A stretch of 64,000 nt of DNA. Source: Toxonevra muliebris. Taxonomy: Eukaryota > Arthropoda > Insecta > Diptera > Pallopteridae. The stretch's first letter is position 1, and every line of letters begins with the position of its first letter. Made by a program: the position numbers and the translations under genes. The notes beneath the pieces were generated by a model, which was given only the letters and a program-made list of their open reading frames with translations, ran no database searches and was not told the DNA's origin. The stretch lies in contig OY829328.1 in assembly GCA_963691655.1 (NCBI GenBank), forward strand, positions 29,283,890 to 29,347,889, written 5' to 3'. Below are positions 24,201 to 32,860 of this stretch, in pieces.

Positions 24201-25386
24201 TTCCTTTTGGCCTTTTAGAAATTTTTGATTCAATTTTTTACATTCATTCACTCAAGGCCCTTGAAAAAAGTATCACGTTTTTAAGTTTCCCGATTTTTTT
24301 TTTAAATAACATAATTCTACGAAATTTCGAGTGGTTTCAGATACACAAAACAAAGTAGCTTATGGAGTTATGAGTTTTTCTAAGTGCAAAATATTGATTT
24401 TGATCATTTACAACCACCTATGAAATCGAAAGCAATATGTTTTCTCAAATCTTTTTTCCAGATACGGTCTTTATCTAATATGCTTTGGCTAGATTCAGTT
24501 TAGGCATAAAAAAAAACCATGGGAAATTGATTTTTGAAACACCTTTTTTCAAGTACATAAATTTAAAGTTCATTACAACATCTTTAAAAGTAGAAACCCT
24601 AACTTAAATGGCTAGTCTAAAGAATTTGGAGTTACTTTTTTTATCTTTTACTATTTTCCAAATTTATTTAAAAGCAGATTACAGAAACAAAAAATTTATT
24701 ATCTTTCGATGGAAATACCTACCTTCAAAATTAAGAGAGAGAGTACTAAAAAGGGCACCAAAATTGGTTACCCTACCCTGAAGTCACAAACATTTATAAA
24801 AATTTATACAAAAAACCGTCTGTTAGGAGTTACTTATTTATATATAAATTTATCACGACCACTTAATTTTAACCAATACCAGATTTTTTAAAACTGAGTA
24901 AACAGTTCAACTCATAACTAAATTCATAAATTGACGATTTTTCAAATTTTTCTCTGGAAATGTGTATGCCACTTGCCAAATTTAAGGTTTCTGGAACCAA
25001 AAAGATATTATATACGACTCGAACTAGATTATTTAAGTATTTATGACCAAAATTAATGATATCTCTCATAACTTCTTATTAAAAATATTTGATTCTACAA
25101 CAGAAAGTGCTAGGTTGCATTTTACCAAACTATCAGGATTTGTTGCAATAATAAATTTATGTAGTAGCTTAAAAATTAGCATTTCTAAATTATTTTACTA
25201 AGGTGCTGCTATTTTAGCATTAGCATTAGTTTCACTTTAAATTCAGTTAAAAAATGTTAACTCTGTTACTACGAAACTTAAAATTAAACTTACTGTAGGT
25301 TCATGACGTTCTCTTGATTGTGTAATCGCTGTTAATCCTAGCTGCACACATATCGATAAAATTACAAAGCCGCCTCTTATAATCAT
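3214..25386 (-). CDS. magu: SMOC-family secreted calcium-binding protein (magu/pentagone ortholog), 10 exons
   Basis: Exons: 25386-25294, 12725-12569, 12487-11952, 11898-11784, 9401-9003, 8801-8710, 8632-8358, 3694-3560, 3495-3356, 3284-3214. All junctions are GT-AG, the phases agree, and the total of 2013 nt encodes 670 aa. Domains: signal peptide ~1-23; Kazal C35-C82; thyroglobulin-1 C85-C146 (CWCS 124-127); EF-hand pair with loops D241-E252 (DANANQMFDKNE) and D278-E289 (DVDNDDRLSRNE); N/H/S-rich then acidic linker ~301-450; second thyroglobulin-1 C452-C516 (CWCV 493-496); second EF pair with loops D578-E589 and D615-E626; short tail. SMOC proteins are secreted matrix proteins; fly magu/pentagone binds glypican and widens the BMP (Dpp) gradient. 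Vertebrate SMOCs are usually drawn with one EC domain, so the EF pair between the thyroglobulin repeats is notable. Intron 1 is 12.6 kb. The 5' UTR and promoter were not located. Family call is firm; orthology is inferred. Confidence 0.88.
5361..6603. mobile_element. Long terminal-inverted-repeat (foldback) element
   Basis: The left end CAACAGAATAGCCACCCTAT (5361) is repeated inverted at the right end (to 6603), with TA on both outer sides (5359-5360, 6604-6605). The arms stay alignable for about 270 bp on the left and 380 bp on the right: shared blocks include the cluster near TTATAGTCCAGCA, the GGGAGCTGAATAC block, the region of TAAATTGATGTCTG, and the inner limit near TATATAACGGTTAA. The centre (about 5640-6220) has no recognisable transposase. 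TA flanks suggest a Tc1/mariner-mobilised MITE, but the family is unknown. Confidence 0.7.
7056..7185 (+). pseudogene. Tc1-type transposase fragment
   Basis: One frame reads DWAQVIFSDESKINL, the Tc1/mariner catalytic block W-x-x-V-I-F-S-D-E-S-K in which the second catalytic aspartate lies. No element ends are visible, and the frame passes directly into a fragment of a different transposase at 7186. It is a short dead relic inside SMOC intron 7. Confidence 0.65.
7186..7500 (+). pseudogene. Transposase-like fragment with LHNHL and SDEQGERYHQ motifs
   Basis: A frame broken by one TAG encodes VKIHYLHNHLQQF followed by SDEQGERYHQ. From memory this signature occurs in a repeated protein family of arthropods and hydra. 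The same family is present in the body of the CACTG-ended element at 10310-11487 (HMSLKVHFMFSHVDYFP, MLSDYCW), so both appear to come from one transposon superfamily. The name (CMC/Chapaev-type) is inference; only the motif sharing is seen directly. Confidence 0.55.
7610..8083. repeat. Dispersed repeat, copy interrupted by a 225-bp MITE
   Basis: Matches the element at 50542-50993: both carry a TTTCGCTGAAGAAAGTAGTA block, the ATATCATTC(G/A)AGTAATGA block, the GCGAGCTAACTTTG block, the GGGGTTTGTTACTCTAGACC block and the CGTTAGA end. Only this copy has an extra segment (7714-7938). Its left boundary is less certain because the copies diverge there. Confidence 0.7.
7714..7938. mobile_element. 225-bp MITE with AAAT target duplication
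   Basis: The ends are inverted repeats of about 35 bp: GACGCGCTCAGAGGGAAAGT at the left and AACGCACTCAGAGGAAAAGT read inward from the right, continuing with AAGCAYAAAATTTA. AAAT is duplicated on both sides (7710-7713, 7939-7942). The related repeat at 50542-50993 has the uninterrupted sequence ATATCAAATATCATT, which serves as an empty site and fixes both boundaries. It has no coding capacity. Confidence 0.8.
8802..9002 (-). other. SMOC intron 5
   Basis: Short AT-rich intron between the low-complexity exon and the exon opening the second thyroglobulin repeat. Donor GTACGT at 9002, acceptor TTTGTAG ending at 8802. Nothing else is seen in it. Confidence 0.6.
10310..11487. mobile_element. CACTG-ended long-TIR DNA transposon, TAA target duplications
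   Basis: The ends read CACTGTTCAACA from both sides, followed by blocks conserved between arms (GAGCAGAGACG; AATGGGGGGTCG; GCAGAGCAAAACG inverted; TTTTGATGTCAATAAAAA inverted). The arms are about 250 bp. TAA flanks each end (10307-10309, 11488-11490). The centre keeps a decayed frame on + (10875-11120) with HMSLKVHFMFSHVDYFP, IESRYKGKS and MLSDYCW. CACTG ends with a transposase relic suggest a CMC/Chapaev-type element, but the 3-bp duplication is shorter than I recall for Chapaev, so the superfamily is unsettled. Confidence 0.7.
10875..11120 (+). pseudogene. Transposase relic inside the CACTG element
   Basis: Open for 81 codons, but the block corresponding to SDEQGERxHQ in the relic at 7186-7500 is missing between NLGAVS and LVQDVKVIESRYKG, so the protein is internally deleted. 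It carries MISAFRDMNAHMSLKVHF and NMLSDYCWNIIRE. It belongs to the CACTG element rather than to a host gene. Confidence 0.6.
13834..14225. repeat. Dispersed repeat, inverted relative to the copy at 47433-48066
   Basis: Blocks such as the GAACCGATAGTCAAAACTTT region, the TTTTGCTATTGACATGCA region, AAGTTTGGTTAATT and the CATTTTGTGAATT region reappear in reverse complement at 47433-48066. No reading frame is conserved, so this is probably part of an unidentified transposon. It begins at the TTAAGGGGGCCCGG block. Confidence 0.65.
15066..15200 (+). pseudogene. LINE RNase H fragment
   Basis: One frame reads YKSVTSISLISKVVFESRR and ends KVHLVWVPSHWQ. The order serine-rich segment, S-K-V-V-x-E-x-R-R, then V-x-L-V-W-V-P-x-H is that of the RNase H domain at the C-terminus of I/R1/LOA-type LINE ORF2 proteins. 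The fragment is short and degenerate and sits in SMOC intron 1. Confidence 0.55.
15795..15887 (-). repeat. tRNA-derived SINE head
   Basis: On the - strand a tRNA-like A box (GTGGCCTAACGGTTGTATGG) is followed by a B-box-like GAGTTCGATACTC. The flanks do not form an acceptor stem, so this is a SINE promoter relic and not a functional tRNA gene. Confidence 0.5.
16770..16840. repeat. hAT-like terminal fragment
   Basis: The stretch CCTTCAAACTGTGGTCCATGG, followed by a GGGGATCCACGAAA block, resembles the end of hAT-type MITEs that read CAAACTGTGGTCC. No matching inverted end was found, so it is a solo end or a chance likeness. Confidence 0.3.
17306..18075 (-). mobile_element. piggyBac-like relic bounded by GGTACCCGGGTACC palindromes
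   Basis: Between about 17780 and 17400 the - strand, read across frameshifts, shows the C-terminal signature of piggyBac transposases: a segment like KVALIRNSIELV, then KCNKEKP, ICSNR, GEH and VCNTCAQT, matching the Cys/His-rich C-x2-C tail. A 14-bp palindrome lies at 17323-17336, with a near-identical one inverted at 18053-18066, both beside CTGATA. A third, at 17139-17152, suggests a second fragment. A TTAA is at 17308-17311; no right-hand TTAA was found. Confidence 0.55.
18571..18684. repeat. 114-bp direct repeat, copy 1
   Basis: Differs at only a few positions from 19452-19565, 881 bp downstream and also 114 bp long. It includes TCTAGGTCTCATAAATAACT and AAAATCATTTAATTTTATAA. It has no coding potential. 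Confidence 0.8.
19452..19565. repeat. 114-bp direct repeat, copy 2
   Basis: Direct copy of 18571-18684. The 767 bp between the copies hold no gene. The pair could be a segmental duplication or short terminal repeats of an unknown element. Confidence 0.8.
21040..21618. repeat. Tandem duplication, two units of about 280-310 bp
   Basis: Unit 1 begins near 21040 and unit 2 near 21354. Shared blocks in the same order: GTAAGAAACGAAGTTATGC, TGCTTTAGTGAGAGAG, TTCCTTTCATGTGTTATATA, TTTGTGCCGATAA, AGTATCAACAGA and the (G)AGGAGTGCA end. The units have diverged and carry indels, so the duplication is not recent. No reading frame is conserved. Confidence 0.7.
22674..23100. other. Low-complexity and microsatellite stretch
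   Basis: Contains a (TA)n run near 22690, T-rich tracts near 22720-22760, A-rich and GAA-rich tracts at 22850-23010, and ATGTATGTATG near 23070. The open frames here on both strands are compositional artefacts. Confidence 0.6.
23525..24135. mobile_element. Second pogo/Tigger-like MITE family, TA duplications
   Basis: The left end CAGTAGAAACTCAATTCTTG is mirrored by CAGTAGAAACTCGATTCTTG at the right end, with TA outside each (23523-23524, 24136-24137). Repeated CTTGC-ACA and ACTTGCGACA words lie under both ends. In the interior a weak + frame (ITPEEAISA, then RGLEAV) might be the last trace of a Tigger transposase C-terminus. Its ends differ from those of the 2064-2833 element, so it is a separate family. 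Confidence 0.75.
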
Positions 25387-25694
25387 AACTTGAGTTTTAT
25401 TATTCCAAAGAAATCACAGGCTCTTTATAATTTAATAAAGTCCACAAGAGTGTTAAATTCACATTTATTGAATAGATTTAATGTCAAAAGATGATATATA
25501 TGTAATACGAATCCATCCAAATAAATATCCAACATCAACTGAAAGAGCAAAAAGAAAGCAAATTTTAAAATTTTGTTTTTACAAATATTTTTTGTTTAAT
25601 ATGTGGAATATGTAGGTTAAAGTACTTAAAGTCTAGGACAATTCAGAAGTTGCTACTACCTTAAAACTAAACATTAATTTATTAAGACTCGACG

Positions 25695-26550
25695 AAATAT
25701 TTCGGCTATAGCAATAAGCCTTTTTTTTTTTAGAAAAAACCTCTAATAACACTGTTCAAATGGGTTCTGATAGAACTCGAGAAAAAAAATTATATGTGTC
25801 TCAGCGTTTTAAAAGTTTACGTCTAATTTTCTTTTTACTCGGACCTAAAGTTTGCCCATTTCTAACAGATTAAATATTACAAATCATAGGACAACTTGTT
25901 AGTTTCGCATCAAAGCTTGTTTGTATGTTCGGCAACTTATAATAAAATTTTTAGTAGAATATTTTCTTTCACCATTAGTGCCAAATTATGTTATATGTAC
26001 AGTTATGGGTATTTTTTGCCCTTTTCAAAAAAGTTAAGTTTTGACCCATTACGAGGGTCGATGGAGGGTTAATATGTTCAAGAAATATGTTGCCCATGAA
26101 ATTATACTATAGATCATTGAACAACAAAAATCTGTAAACTTGATTTTAGTAGAAATAAACCCAAATTCCAAATAGTTTAAAATTTTCACCTTTTATACGC
26201 TGGGACCTGGTGTGTCTTTAAAAGTATTTTGTAAACTAAACTACTACTACTTTCATTGATTTTTCATCCAAATTTAAAAATAAACTTGTTCAAAAAGCCA
26301 TAGATCTATCGAATCAGATAAAAAACAAAGAATATATGAATAAAAAAAAAATTATTTAAATTTTCGTGGAAATCGCTAAAGTTTCTAAAAGTTTTGATGC
26401 AAAACCTTATAATTTTTATTTTTTTTGTCCCTTTTTTTTTGACCAAAAATAACCTAATGAAAAATATTCCCTCACAAAAGGCGATATTTGGAGGTTTTTC
26501 AAAATGATCGATCATCTCACTACTGCTTTGTCGCTATAGCCGAAATATTT
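25695..26550. mobile_element. Inverted-repeat-bounded element (AAATATTTCGGCTATAGC)
   Basis: A perfect 18-bp inverted repeat is found at 25695-25712 and 26533-26550. The interior is AT-rich without a frame. The segment from about 26400 to 26625 also resembles 30960-31190 (ACAAAAG-GAT, then a GAGG(T) block, AGGAG-GGGTAG), so part of the interior is a dispersed repeat. It starts just upstream of the first SMOC coding exon and may overlap its 5' region. Confidence 0.5.
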
Positions 26551-26913
26551 TGGTATTTTTCATAACGTAAACAAAGTTTCATTTTTAGGAGGGGTAGCAC
26601 CAACTTTTTTTCGCAACGCACCTTAATGTATATATGAATAATCACATTTATTATTCTATCGTTAGAAAAATAAAGAAAAAAGTTCTACATATTTGCAATT
26701 TAAAAATTGACACTTGATAAGATATTAAAAGCAAATATTCAACAAAAATTTTGCACTGTAACATAATCGGAAACTGAGGTAAAGGTTTTACTCTTTAGTA
26801 AACTTATTATCCAATAAAATAAAGTGGTTTGTATTAATAAATTGTGCGTAATTTGGAATTCTCATCAAGTTTGAAGTATGCAAAATGAAACCAAAATATA
26901 GTAATTTATGTTC

Positions 26914-27000
26914 TGTAGGTTAGGTTAGGTTAAAGAAGGGGTGTGTCCACTCGGAGGCCCTATTAGGCTCATTGTGATGCCCTTCATTTACATGTACTGT
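26914..27000 (-). repeat. LINE 3'-end fragment with CCTAA tail
   Basis: On the - strand a block containing ATCACAATGAGCCTAATAGG and GAGTGGACACACCCC is followed by AACCTAACCTAACCTA. The same block (CACAATGGGCC, then GAGTGTGTCCC) appears on + near 42800. A shared 3' block plus a short-repeat tail fits the 3' end of a LINE family. The TTAGG-like array is the tail, not a telomere. Confidence 0.45.
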
Positions 27001-30000
27001 AAGTAACACACAATGTTCAGATAACTGAAAATTAAATACAGAATTTGAAATAATTTTTTAACAATTATTGGATATTCTAGAGTAAAGTTCGTTTATGTAC
27101 TGCAAACTTTGATAAAATAAAAATATTGCAACTTAAATCTGAATCTAAAGTCGATTCTCACTCGATAACTTTTTCTTGAGTTTAAAATTTTTTAACAAGT
27201 AGGAATCAGAGAGAATAAAGCGTATCCTTTTTTTCATACATTAAATACATATGAAGAAAGCAAATTCATTTGCATATAATATTTATACTCTAAAAATTAA
27301 AAAGAGCCGAAATAGCATAGCATGTGTGATTTTCATTAATCATAAACACTTTCAGAAAACTGCATGTGTACCTGCATTGGTATTTCAAATTAGGACTAAC
27401 TTAGCTCACCAATTATGTAAATGTGAAACCAATCAACAGCAACCACAAAAACAAAAAACTATTATAATTCAATTAAGCACACAAACGTTCAATCTTTTCT
27501 CTTTCGATTCTACTTATGTAGTATGTATAACTTTCAGATAATTCAATGAAATATTAAAAGACACTCGCGCACGCCACAAAGTTTAAAATATGACTGAGAC
27601 CAAATACACTACGAAGATAGAGGCCAACCTTGGCTGCTTGCTGGCTTAAAGTACAGCGAGCACTGTGAACGATCGAGCGACTTGGTTATCTATCTGTCTT
27701 CTGTTAGATATATGTATATACATATTTACAATATTACACATACATACAAATACGATGAAAGAAGCACGGCTATAATGTAAAGTTCAGCACCACCGCCAGC
27801 CAGCACCATAAGGCTACCGCTGCAGAGTGTACCTACATAGTATATGCATATATACATGCAGGCAAACCGGCACGCAGGCAGGCAAGCACAGAGCACAACA
27901 GACAAACAAGCAGGCAGCATGTCGCCACAATGTCTGCCGCGTCTGCCATATCTTATCTTAAAAACTAACTAATACAGACAGACGACAACGAACGAATGAA
28001 TTCATATATTGCGGCACTAGACGGACGTACAGATGGAACGGACGGAACAGAAAGGGACGGGAACGTGAAATTGAGGAGTTACCATGGAGTTATAGCAACA
28101 ACAATAGCAAATGTATTATGCTCATGTGAATTATGTGAATATTTGCTGGGTTAGGCCTACCAAATTTTTTCAGACAGAAAAAGAATACGAATAAAATAGG
28201 ATCCTTTGGAAATTCCTCGAAAAGAAACACCTTTCGAAATCAAGTAGTTTGCATTTAAATTTAGAAATAGTATCGATATAATCATGGTCATGTTGTTGTT
28301 GTTGCCACTAACGCATTGAATAGTGCTTTGAATTTTGGCAAGTACTCCATTCAATATTGGTGAAAATATTATTTAAAACTAGTTAGTCCTGGCAAAGTTC
28401 GGGTGAGACAAAAATTATAACAACGAAAAACGTTTGCAAAAGAAATGGCCATATGAGCGCATCCGCCTTCGATGAAAATCTAATTATTGTACTAATCATT
28501 CTTATCATTTCCATGGGTATTTCCACTCCCACTTGTCCAATAGTGTCAACATTCTTTTCAGCTAATGCTGTCAACATCCCATCTTATCATAATTATCACA
28601 CCTTCATCTTCATTCTTACTATGACTCCCTATTAACTACCAATATACAGCCTTCACATAACTTTCATTGCTTTCCTTGCTATGGTTCCCCACATAAGCCA
28701 TTTTCAAATCTTAGTACTGCACCACAAATAGTTCATGAGTTATCCAATATTGAAAATTTAGTTTATGAAAAGTGTTCGCCCTCATTTTCAATCCCATCCA
28801 CATTTTTTTTTGCAAGATATACAGTGGTGAGCATAAAAATATTGAATTTTCACGGTTAAAATTAAACAATGTATTTACATTCGAATAACCGCCTATAATT
28901 TTTTGTTGCAACACATTTAAAAGCCATTAATTTAAGATTAAAATTGTAATTCTTACGTAATATGGTTGGTAAACTTTTCAACAGTTTCAGTAGTTAATTT
29001 GCTCTAAAATATTTAAGTGATAATTCCCTATACTAATAATAATTCCCTATATAATAGCTATACTAGCCCATATTTACGATTAGATTTAAGCTCTAAACAC
29101 AATGACGACGAGAGACGGTAAAGCAGCCGACGACGGTTACTGAACAGTTGTTTAGTTGCCGCTATAAAATCTAAATTAAAATTAATTAAATTGGCAACTC
29201 AATGCCGACGCTGCTCGAACGTAAAAATAGAAACACATCTAAGTCCTCACAAAAACCGTCGTGATTCCGTGCCCATTTCATTCGATCATATGCCTTCTAG
29301 TTTTGACAGTATTTTAACCATCGTCCGCTTGTGTTTTAAACTTTACTATTGCAATAATTTCATTATATTACAGTTTTATTGTTAAATTACCACGTTTCCG
29401 TTTGAAGTAACTTTTTTGGATTGGTGAATTTTAGCATATTTGAGGGCTGGAACGATTCCAATCTATTTTTCGTTTAGATTTACTTACAAATTTATTTGTG
29501 TGCAAGCGCAATCTTCTGCTACTTGTTAGGGCCCATCAAATGAATCTTCATAAAATTTCATAAAAATTTATTATGCATGGTCCTCCCTCCACCCCAAAAA
29601 AAAGAGAGGTGGCAAAGGCAAAAAACCAGGAAAAGAACATCTTATTTTTGAAAATGTGCGGTTGGTTACCCCAACATGGGTATAAATATATATTGCTTAT
29701 GAACAAGGTGCAGTACGGGGCAGTGTGGTCTGATGTGATTTGGTGTTATGGTATTGCGTTGTAAAGTGACACAATACCAAAAGTACAACAAAAATTCTTT
29801 TGTATCTTTGAAGTGGTTCAATTCAAACTCAAATAATATACACAATGATCACATTGACTTTGGCTAAAAAAAAAAAGAAAAACACATAACACTTAAACAA
29901 AACTAAAAAAAATACAATACAATACACTACAATATCCCGCTGTAGAAGGTAGTAAAGGTATACTCCGATATCTACTGAGAGTGTGAGAAGCAGCCGTAAC

Positions 30001-31240
30001 ATACAACACTAACAACAAATACTACATAAATCGATGTGCATATAAGAAGAATATGAATAATAAAGAAAAATAAACACTAAATTAAAGGCAAGGGTCTATT
30101 ATTGTTATTGTATGGATGGACATGATCCAAGAAGCATACACACACTCACTTGCGTACATACACTAGTGCGTATCTGCATGTGCATGTGTATGCGGTTTAG
30201 AAGAGGATCTATATTGTGATTTATTGAGTACATGTGCATAGAATTTGGAATTGGAATTGAAAATCGAACTTGAGCTGTTGCTAGACACTCTGGCGGTAGG
30301 TCATTCTGTCAGTTTGTTTGGTTATGCCCGATGCAGCAACATCAGTACAATATAAACTTGTATACATGCATACATATGTATGTACGTAAGTATATGAGAG
30401 AAAGATATGTATAAAGAATGAAATACCTATACACCGTCCAAAAAATATCAGCCAGACAGTATGACGCCAAATAAAATACATAGTCGAGTGTGTAATGGTG
30501 CTACAGCCAGCCACAAACAGCAACAACAATGTAAACCAAAACGACACGCAACACTTCTTTTTGTAAGTGGTATTCACTAATGTGAAGGTGCCTCTCGAAA
30601 AATTATCGGTGGGACTCTTCTTAAAATAAAAGTTTGAGCTATTTTATGATATACATACATAAGCTGCCGTAAACTGAAATGTTTTGAATTGCCCTTTATT
30701 GGGTTACTTTTGACCTTTTATTTGTCTAAATAATAGGAATTCAAAAAGGATAAGGTTTTGCATCAAATCATTTGCAAAGTGATGGTACTTTCATGAAAAT
30801 GAAAGCAATTTCCTTTATTCATATCCGTCCGACTCGAGAAGTCTTCTTTGGATAGTTATTTTATTGCTCTATGCGATTTTAATTAGTTTACTTTTAATTC
30901 TAATCGATTAAATGAAAATTGCAAAAAAACTAACTAAAACGACATAAAAATACTAATTATCTTGAGTTATTGATTAAATTTTTTCAAATATTTGTATTTG
31001 TATTATTTGTAAATTTTTATTAAGCCTAACAAAAAAAATGTTCCCATACAAAAGACGATTCTTAGAGGTGATTCGTGATTAAATGATCCAACTAACGACA
31101 GCTTATTTTTGGAGTCTTCATAAAATAAACCAAGGTTTGTTCTTAGGAGCGGGTAGTAACGACTTTTGGTTTTGAAGCAGCTTAATAAGCATTCATTTTA
31201 CGAATACATTTATATTTAGGTAGTGTGTGCATTAAGGTGG
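27001..31240. other. Intergenic region upstream of the SMOC gene
   Basis: No gene is recognised. A less AT-rich stretch with AGGC and CAGACA repeats at 27600-28060 is a plausible place for an upstream promoter or 5' UTR exon of the - strand SMOC gene (inference only). A lone Tc1-like end, TACAGTGGTGAGCATAAAAA, lies at 28819 without a partner. The block at 30960-31190 is a diverged copy of 26400-26625. Short frames on both strands (for example 28383-28635) could not be assigned. Confidence 0.5.
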
Positions 31241-31292
31241 GTCACCAAAAAAAGTTAAATGTCACACCACTTATTTTGAAAGTTTACCCCGA

Positions 31293-32090
31293 GAGTGTTT
31301 CAGGGCAATACTCATAACACTGCCTGGAGGAGCACCAAGTGTAACTTCAGGGGGAATAAGCTGTTGGGTTTCATTCTGTTGTCCCGACTGGTACGAGCCC
31401 GACTTTTGTTACTAGTAGGAGGCAGGAGATGATTGATCTGACACCATCAAACAATATAGTGGTTGAACAAATAACCGGATGACTAGTTCTTAGAGATGAC
31501 TCTATTTCGGACCACTGTTACATAGAGTTTCGGCTTGTGGTTGAGCTAGAACCCTCGATAAGCGGATTGGACACGATTCGGTGAGCAGGTTGAAAAAAGA
31601 ATTTCCGTCGTTCCTAAACTCCGGAAAATAGAGGCAATCGAGGAAGCGTCTAATACATTAGGGCGAATCTTGGTTGAATGCTATAACATGGTATGTCTGT
31701 AACCCTTGGTCCTCGGTCCCTTGGTGGAATGCTGAGCTTTCGAAATTCCGAAAAAACTCCAGGAAGTTTCTGAATCGAGTCCTTAAATCGATTCAGATAC
31801 TGTGCTTCGTGAGGCAACCTAACAGAAAATCAGCGGGATTTCTTCTGAAACTGAGAAGAAAGGACCTGAAATTACTGGAGGGTGTCATCACAGGGTGCAA
31901 CACATATGGTCAGCATATGACTAACATGGGCGTCATCACCGATCCAACCTTCCAATCGTGTCTTGAGGACAACGATACTACGGAGCATTATCTTTGCAGC
32001 ATTTTATGAACTTCAATCCCCTTGCGACAATTCAAATCTTATCCGATTTTGTGAAACTTCGGGGTATTCATTTTTTTGACCATTGTCATC
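31293..32090 (+). pseudogene. Internally deleted LINE ORF2 relic
   Basis: Frame-shifted pieces in the correct order for a LINE ORF2: endonuclease-like segments (NTAWRSTKCN, then EVIDLT, ITGW and ISDHCYIEF), the post-endonuclease segment VPWWNAELSKFRKNSRKFLN, then, after loss of the reverse transcriptase, the C-terminal Cys/His segment (LEGVITGCN, MGVITDPTFQSC and TTEHYLC). The longest intact piece is 31674-32009. It is a dead copy of an I/R1/LOA-type element; the clade is uncertain. Confidence 0.7.
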
Positions 32091-32197
32091 TTTCTAGGGG
32101 GTCCGTTCAGTTTAGTTCTCAACTTCAATTTTAAGAACCACTCTAGCTTTTTTAATTTCCGGATTGTTCCATTTTTAATGGTTAGTTGAAAAAAACC

Positions 32198-32860
32198 AGG
32201 GATGAAACCAGTTTTGAAACAAATAAATTTCGAACCGAACCATCCGCAATTTGAGTGGCTCGAACCGAATCATGAACCAAAGCGTTGTCTTTTTATTTGC
32301 GTTGAACCAAGCCAGATTCGTTCGAAGAAATGAAAGGCAAAAAATTATTTCCATTATTACATTTTTTATTCCCTACACACTCTGTGTGCCAGGAATGCTA
32401 ATTTTGGACCTCTGCGTAGCAGTTCAACACACTAACCACTAGGCTACTGAGACCACTTAACATTTGTTTATAAGTCCCACAATTAAGCGACGTTGGTATG
32501 CATATACAGCCGATCTTGCTATGTTCGTCTACCCATCTGTCTTTGTACGTGATATCTTCGGGCAATAACCACGCATACCAAGCATACAAGTGAAATATTT
32601 AAGGGACAATATATCAAATTATATATTGCAAAATTTTTTAAACAAATCATTTTTGAACCGAACTATGAACGAACTATCAGTTCGAAGGTGCGGAAGAACC
32701 GGTTTTTGAACCGAACCATGATGGTTCTTCTTCGAACTGCTGCATCAGTTCGAAGGTGCAGAAGAACCGGTTTTTGAACCGAACCAATGGTTCAGAGAGA
32801 CGATGAACGGTTGAACCAAACTAAACTGTAAAATTAGTTTGATTCACAAACCTGACTCTA
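32198..32860. repeat. GAACCGAACC-rich repeat region
   Basis: Starts near a hAT-like CAGGGATGAAACCAG and contains many GAACCGAACC and GGTTC words. Two near-identical direct units (TTCGAAGGTGC, GAAGAACCGGTTTTTGAACC) lie at about 32670-32720 and 32750-32800. A tRNA-like SINE head (32372-32456) is embedded. No target duplication was found, so the boundaries are tentative. Confidence 0.45.
32372..32456 (-). repeat. tRNA-derived SINE head
   Basis: On - the block AGTAGCCTAGTGGTTAGTGT is a clear A box, followed by GAACTGCTACGCAGAGGTCC and a decayed B box. The layout is that of tRNA-derived SINEs of flies. It lacks paired acceptor ends, so it is not an expressed tRNA. Confidence 0.6.

Larger units (their letters stand above)
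12726..25293 (-). other. SMOC intron 1 (12.6 kb)
   Basis: Splits the signal-peptide exon from the Kazal exon; both borders are phase 0 (donor CTACA|GTAAG at 25293, acceptor CATATAG ending at 12726). Listed separately: the repeat copy at 13834-14225, a LINE RNase H fragment, a tRNA-like SINE head, a hAT-like end, a piggyBac relic, a 114-bp direct repeat, a tandem duplication at 21.0-21.6 kb and a pogo-like MITE. Microsatellite-like CATA/TATG tracts occur near 12880-13170, 16420-16580 and 23030-23090, and a (TA)n tract near 22690. The size would allow enhancers, but none is identifiable by eye. Confidence 0.6.

Noticed and set aside
26914..26932. TTAGG-type telomere repeat
   Set aside because: Only about three units, attached to a LINE-like 3' block; flies do not use TTAGG telomeres.
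28383..28635. Paired open frames on both strands
   Set aside because: No recognisable domain, no splice neighbours, and both strands are open, which is typical of chance.
32372..32456. tRNA gene on -
   Set aside because: The A box is good, but the B box is decayed and no acceptor stem forms; it is a SINE head.
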